Positions 32,091 through 36,497 of a stretch of DNA of 36,497 bases are shown one piece after another. The DNA is from an uncultured Chlorobiaceae bacterium (lineage in GTDB: Bacteria > Bacteroidota > Chlorobiia > Chlorobiales > Chlorobiaceae). Positions within the stretch are counted from its first letter, which is position 1. The number at the start of each line of letters is the position of its first letter. A program made the position numbers and the translations under genes. The DNA lies in NCBI GenBank assembly GCA_903994525.1, contig CAJEXW010000013.1, forward strand, positions 42,501-78,997, given 5' to 3'. A model generated the notes under the pieces. It searched no databases and had not been told where the DNA came from. It saw nothing but the letters and a program-made list of their open reading frames with translations.

Positions 32091-32890
32091 CAAAACCCAT
32101 ACCCCCAACCGCACCTTGAAGAGCCACCACACCATAATCCACGGCGACAGCCGACAGATGAACCTCTTCGCTGACAGGTCGGTGCATCTTATTGTTACCT
32201 CACCGCCTTACTGGCAGCTCAAGGACTACGGGACGGAGAACCAGATCGGCTTTCACGAGAGTTACGAAAGCTACATCAACAACCTGAACCTTGTCTGGAA
32301 CGAATGCGAGAGGGCGACGCTCCAAAGCCTACCAAAGAGCAGAAAGAGATCTCAGCCATGACACTTTAGCTTCCGCACCGGCTCATCAAAATGTTTGCTT
32401 TCAGTGGCGATACGGTGCTCGATCCCTTCATGGGCAGCGGGACAACCTCACTTGCCGCAAAGAATCTCGAACGAAACTCGGTGGGGTACGAAATCAATCC
32501 GGAGTTTATCGAGATTGCCAAACAGAAGCTGAACACCCGGCAGCCCGATTTTATGGGCACGGAGTATGAGTTTCTGCACGACACGGTCAACGGCGATGTT
32601 GCCGCAGCCATTGAGCAGTTGCCCTATCAGTTCAAAGATCCCCACAAGCTCGATAAAAAAACAGATCCCCGAAAACTCACCTTTGGCTCCAGGATTGAAA
32701 AGGAGAGCGAGGCCGATCGCGAAGAGTTTTTCACCGTCAAGGAGATACTCGGCCCGGAAAAAGTGAAGCTATCCAACGGGTTGACGGTAAAACTGATCGG
32801 TATCAAGAGCGAACCCTTCACGCACGACAAAGCGGTCGGCTATCTGACCGAAAAAACCAAGGGAAAGCGTATCTTCCTGAAGTATGATGC
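32091..32890 (+). pseudogene. Repeat copy R7: methyltransferase gene with internal deletions
   Basis: A short leader is followed by SHHTIIHGDSRQMNLFADRS and an intact TSPPYWQLKDYG. At ECERA the sequence jumps to PKPTKEQK-encoding bases in a shifted frame (stop at 32359-32361) and then to LPHRLIKMFAF. The second frame, 32391-32933, carries DPFMGSGTTSLAAKNLERNS, NTRQPDFMGTEYEFLHDTV and the first half of the nuclease-like domain up to GKRIFLKYDA. After about 32890 it runs into foreign sequence and stops at 32933. Its two deletion joints equal those of R3. Confidence 0.88.
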
Positions 32891-32925
32891 TTTACGTTTC
32901 TATTCAAATTCCGAAGTAGTTTGTC

Positions 32926-33765
32926 ATGTATAAAAAACTTCCATCGTTAGAAGAAGCTCGAATTGCTCTTGCAAAAATTAACGAATGCTTGGGCGGTGGA
33001 AACTATACAGATCCAATTCCACACCCTATAAAAAATGATGTTCTACTGAAGTTTGTCCCAGAATACCTGAGTGAGTGCCAGGATATACTTGTTAAATACC
33101 CGACGCTTACTGCTGACCAAGTTGGCGTTGAGGGGTGGTATATTGGCTACTTTTCAGGGCGCTTTGGAAAGTCGCGGGCAAAACTCGAAGAAGCACAGCT
33201 TCTCTATGAGGCTCTTGCCGATCCTCCAGTAAAGGATAACCGTCCAGTGTTTCGAGCCCTATTTTTCGCTTATCTTTCGACGCTCTATTCCCTTCAAGAA
33301 TCTATACAGAAAGTGTGTGAAGGGCGTAAGGGAACACTTGAAGAGTGGTGGCAACTGCGATCAAAGGAACTTAAAGCAAAAAACGAACTATTGTTTTGTT
33401 TCAATAAAATCGGTAATCGGGACAAGCACAATCATGAAAATTTCTTTAGGTATCCCGCCAAGGTATATGGAATCAATATCTCTACAAATCTTCCGCCAGG
33501 ATGGCCATCCGGTCAATACAGAGTTATAATGTCTGGAGAAGGCAATTTTGCACTGTTCGATGAAGGAAAGAAGACTTTTCGCAGAATACCACTTGGCTTA
33601 GGTCAAGGCCAATATACGATAGAATTAATTGGAGCTCCGGCAAGACACTTAGGACAACCTATTGTTGAATATGATGTTGTGGCACTTTGTAGATTGGCGA
33701 GAGAGTATTTCGAGGATATTCTTTTTCAGGCAGAAGCAATAGAAAAAGAAGATGCATCTGTTTGA
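32926..33765 (+). CDS. Hypothetical protein with a possible HEPN signature
   Basis: The 279-residue protein begins MYKKLPSLEEARIALAKINE and overlaps the R7 frame by eight bases. I do not recognise it by family. The middle (about 105-170) is strongly helical, FRALFFAYLSTLYSLQESIQ then EEWWQLRSKELKAKNELLF, and ends in FNKIGNRDKHNHENFF. That contains R-x4-H, the motif of HEPN RNases. The C-terminal 90 residues are strand-rich and may bind a ligand. A HEPN nuclease would suit the island, but the motif alone is weak evidence. Confidence 0.55.
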   Translation: MYKKLPSLEEARIALAKINECLGGGNYTDPIPHPIKNDVLLKFVPEYLSECQDILVKYPTLTADQVGVEGWYIGYFSGRFGKSRAKLEEAQLLYEALADPPVKDNRPVFRALFFAYLSTLYSLQESIQKVCEGRKGTLEEWWQLRSKELKAKNELLFCFNKIGNRDKHNHENFFRYPAKVYGINISTNLPPGWPSGQYRVIMSGEGNFALFDEGKKTFRRIPLGLGQGQYTIELIGAPARHLGQPIVEYDVVALCRLAREYFEDILFQAEAIEKEDASV

Positions 33766-33990
33766 TTGTCTGTTTTTCAATCCAATGGATAACATCATAT
33801 GGCAAAACAGTTCAACGCCGTAAGATTCAGATACATTTAAAAAGGCCACAACATCCGCAAATCATTCTCAGACAGCAACAGTATATCGTTATCTTGTAGT
33901 ATATTTGCGATAATCATATTCCTTCCCTGTAGAAGACACACAAGCCCAACGACTTCGCATCATGAATAACACCAACGAGGTACCTGCATA

Positions 33991-35517
33991 GTGAAGCAAT
34001 TCAGCGACCAGTTGGGTCTCGGGTTTGACTTTGCCCCGACAGCAGTAACCGTTGACAACGTCATGGCGCCAACGGGCTACACCGGGCTCTCCGCATTCCA
34101 TAAATACTGGGGAAAAAAGCCCATCGAATGTCTGGGATACCTGATCGAGAAGTTAACAACCGACGATGATGTGGTGCTTGATCCATTCGTGGGGTCGGGT
34201 CTTATTGCTCGGGAGTGTGCAATAAGAAACCGGCGATTCATCGGGATAGATATCAATCCGGTTTCCATAGAACTTGCCCGCTTGGTTACCGACCTTCCAA
34301 GTGCGAAACAGTACGCTGATGCCTTGCAGAGCATGGAACAGGCCGTTCGCAGTGCCATAGATGAATCATACCTGCTTCATGACGGAGTCACAGCATCACA
34401 CTACCTGTGGGACAATGATACACTGAAAGAGATCTGGATTGCGCGGAAAGGAAAAGGGGGACGTGAAGTCAGAACGCCACTCGCTCATGATTACGACCTG
34501 TCGGCAACCTACAAGGATTACAACAGTATTCTTGTTCGGCCTGTTCAGCTCTTTCAGAACTCTCGCATCAACACCTCTCCGGCACTGACACTCTCTGATA
34601 TTTTTACAGGGCGGGCGCTCCGCAATATTGACCTGCTTATCGAAAGTATCCCTGAGGTTTCGGAGAATCTCCGCCGTGCGCTTCTTCTTACTCTGACAGC
34701 CTCCATTGGTCAAATGTCGAGTATGGTTTTTGCCATTACAGGCAGAGGGAAAAACAAGGGAGAAGAGAGTGCCAAAATAGAGGTTGGAAGCTGGGTGATT
34801 GGCTACTGGCGTCCACCGCTGCACTTCGAAATCAATGTCTGGAACTGTTTTCAGCGACGGGCAGCCAAACTGCTCAAAGCATTGTCCGAAATAGAAGAGC
34901 CACGTGCATTCTCTGTTTCAGATACCATTGATGATGTTTTTTCCGGGGTCGCCACAGTTGCCTTGCTGAACCAGAGCTCTCTTTCGGCATTGCAGGATAT
35001 CCCTGACGATTCAGTTGCACTCGTGCTCACCGATCCTCCGCACAGCGATCGGATTCCATATCTCGAACTCAGTGAACTATGGAATGCGATTCTTGGCAAA
35101 GAGGTCTCCTTTGCCGATGAAATTGTTGTATCGAATGCCCGAGAGAGAGGCAAGACCAAATTGCAATACAATGAACAGATAACGCTCATTCTGGACGAGA
35201 TAGATCGAGTCCTTGTTCCGGGCGGCACGTTGGCCCTGCTCTTCAATGCAAAAGATGCTGAAAGCTGGAACAGCCTGGTGCAGAGTAAAGCCAGAGCCTC
35301 ACTCCAATATTATGGCTGCTTTCCCATGTCATACTCGGCCAACTCTATTGCTCAGGATAACAGGGAGGGGGCGATGAAATCCGACTATGTGCTGATCTAC
35401 CGAAAAACGGGCAACAGACTCAATGGCAGGGGTTTAGAAAAATTTGTCCACACCATTCCGGGGTGGACGGCAGAGTTCCCAAAATTGAAGGAAAAAAGAG
35501 ATGCCATACTCGTTTGA
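33991..35517 (+). CDS. DNA methyltransferase of a restriction-modification pair
   Basis: The 508-residue protein has HKYWGKKPIECLGYLIEKL near residue 37, the SAM motif I VVLDPFVGSGLIARECAI (about 61-78) and FIGIDINPVSIELA. The catalytic motif VLTDPPHSDRIPYLELSELW comes late (about 345-365), giving the order I...IV. The HKYWGKKP motif occurs in adenine-specific methylases of COG1743/DUF1156-like groups. An open, complete frame overlaps the next gene by 17 bases. The GTG/ATG-like start at 33991 lies after CACCAACGAGGTACC. It would protect host DNA from the downstream endonuclease. Confidence 0.85.
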   Translation: MKQFSDQLGLGFDFAPTAVTVDNVMAPTGYTGLSAFHKYWGKKPIECLGYLIEKLTTDDDVVLDPFVGSGLIARECAIRNRRFIGIDINPVSIELARLVTDLPSAKQYADALQSMEQAVRSAIDESYLLHDGVTASHYLWDNDTLKEIWIARKGKGGREVRTPLAHDYDLSATYKDYNSILVRPVQLFQNSRINTSPALTLSDIFTGRALRNIDLLIESIPEVSENLRRALLLTLTASIGQMSSMVFAITGRGKNKGEESAKIEVGSWVIGYWRPPLHFEINVWNCFQRRAAKLLKALSEIEEPRAFSVSDTIDDVFSGVATVALLNQSSLSALQDIPDDSVALVLTDPPHSDRIPYLELSELWNAILGKEVSFADEIVVSNARERGKTKLQYNEQITLILDEIDRVLVPGGTLALLFNAKDAESWNSLVQSKARASLQYYGCFPMSYSANSIAQDNREGAMKSDYVLIYRKTGNRLNGRGLEKFVHTIPGWTAEFPKLKEKRDAILV

Positions 35518-36475
35518 ATCGGCGGAGAAAGCATTCAAGGAGGGCCAGATTCGTGAGCTGAGCCGCCATGCCCAAGGAATGCGATTTCTCAAGCTCCGCT
35601 CATTGTCTCGAAAAGAGCATTTGAACCGGATAATTGCAGGCCATGACCTTCAAATTCTCGAAGGAAGGCCTGCCGCCAGACTCAAAGATCTCTTTGAATC
35701 AGATATTACTGATGAACAAATTGATGCCACAATCCGGGCAATATTTTCAGAGGAGAGAGCACGGCGAGCGGTGAGCGAAGGCCCCCTCATTACAGAGCTT
35801 TACAGAATGCAGCTCTTCGATTGGGGAGGGCTCCACCAAAACAGTCTTGAAAAAACAATCGTTGATAATTACGTGAAAAAGATTCGCGGCTTTGATGAAC
35901 TTCAGGCGCGGGTGGATGATGAACTTTTTCATAGCATGAAGTCCTACGTGCTCTGTTCCTAATATAACCACTGGACATCTATAATCATAGAAGATGTTTT
36001 TCGCGATCACCCTGCAGTTTTACCCGCAGTTGGCCTGATCAAGCAGGTTGATTTTTTTGTTCGAGGGGTTCCTTACGATCTGAAAGTCACCTATTTGCCT
36101 GAAGGCTTCATCAAGGAGTGTCGGAAAAGAGATGGCCAGAGAGAAGAGGCTCTCCTGCTGAAGAGATTTTGTCGTCAACACAACATTCATTTTGACAATA
36201 CTCTGCCAGCCGCCAGACTGCTTGAAGACCTTTGGAGCAAAGTTACAGATTATCCCGGTGACGAAGCGAGGGCATTGATTAACGATCTTAAATCTCAGCG
36301 GATGAGTATTTTGGATCATGCCAAAAACAATCCGGTAGAGCTGATTACTTGGCTTTACGAAAATCAAGGCGTTCGTCGTTTCGATGTGAGCACACCGGAG
36401 TATAGTGTACCACCTCTACCGGAGCAAAGTGTACCAGCGATTCCGGAGCAAAGTGTACCACCTGTACCGGAGTAA
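35501..36475 (+). pseudogene. Putative restriction endonuclease interrupted by TAA
   Basis: The first part, 153 codons (MPYSFESAEKAFKEGQIREL to FHSMKSYVLCS), ends at TAA 35960-35962. The same frame continues YNHWTSIIIEDVFRDHPAVL and IKQVDFFVRGVPYDLKVTYL to 36475. VDFF...YDLKV gives D-x(n)-D-x-K, a PD-(D/E)xK nuclease core, all after the stop. A single C-to-T change (CAA to TAA) would account for it. The pairing with the overlapping methyltransferase supports a type II-like system. The C-terminus is made of 24-bp DNA repeats encoding PEQSVPPV-like octapeptides, perhaps a foreign end. The enzyme is not expected to be made whole. Confidence 0.75.
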
Positions 36476-36490
36476 AGTGTACCAGGTATT
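36395..36490 (+). repeat. 24-bp tandem repeat (four units)
   Basis: Units start at 36395, 36419, 36443 and 36467, each beginning CCGGAG and containing AGTGTACCA, and a fifth begins at 36491. In frame they encode P-E-(Y/Q)-S-V-P-x-x. Arrays of GTGTAC(C/A) with CCGGA resemble the multiple terminal repeats at ends of IS21-type elements, so an insertion element may begin here. The window ends before this can be decided. Confidence 0.8.
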
Positions 36491-36497
36491 CCGGACG

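Noticed and set aside
36395..36490. 24-bp tandem repeat as a CRISPR
   Set aside because: Units are directly adjacent without spacers and are in frame with the upstream gene.

Overview
The window looks like a chromosomal piece of a green sulfur bacterium (Chlorobiota, Chlorobium/Pelodictyon group). This is inferred from the protein character, the complete birA-bioB-bioF-bioG-bioC-bioD-bioA biotin operon and the housekeeping content. No rRNA or tRNA gene was seen, so the genus is not proven.

Positions 1-18426 are mostly ordinary chromosome. They hold the end of a heptosyltransferase gene, the ribosomal/SSB operon rpsF-ssb-rpsR-rplI, a UPF0149 protein, an aldo/keto reductase, a THUMP-like methyltransferase followed by an Mrr-type endonuclease, and a RHH-MazF toxin-antitoxin pair. 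The biotin operon follows on the minus strand behind a near-consensus BirA operator, then an AMIN-amidase and topA. Two oddities sit here: bioC is out of frame at a run of ten C (G on the coding strand), and the Mrr protein has QAN where the catalytic motif normally reads QxK.

Positions 18427-36497 are an accessory island of toxin-antitoxin and defence genes: UPF0175/DUF3368, a MNT nucleotidyltransferase, an AlbA_2/HATPase protein, HigBA, a RelE/HigA-like pair, ParDE, a DUF4143 ATPase, DarG, a membrane GAF-like protein, a possible HEPN protein and a terminal methyltransferase-endonuclease pair. Between these modules lie seven copies (R1-R7, 45 bp to about 880 bp) of one sequence. It derives from a gene for a beta-class N4-cytosine DNA methyltransferase fused to a C-terminal staphylococcal-nuclease-like domain. 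No copy is intact. Each is cut at a different place or carries internal deletions, and each abuts a different cargo module. An eighth, very degraded piece lies at 18993-19047.

Two patterns stand out. First, the methyltransferase copies act as the recurring punctuation of the island and could serve as homology for shuffling cargo. Deletions at short direct repeats are visible. Second, the damaging half of several modules is broken while the protective half stays open: DUF3368 has a stop, RelE an internal deletion, only the last 31 codons of darT remain, and the restriction endonuclease has a stop, whereas UPF0175, the HTH antitoxin, DarG and the methyltransferase remain open. A 193-bp fragment of the housekeeping gene pheS is also embedded in the island, and a family of AATGCTC palindromes, including a perfect 44-bp one, recurs at module borders.
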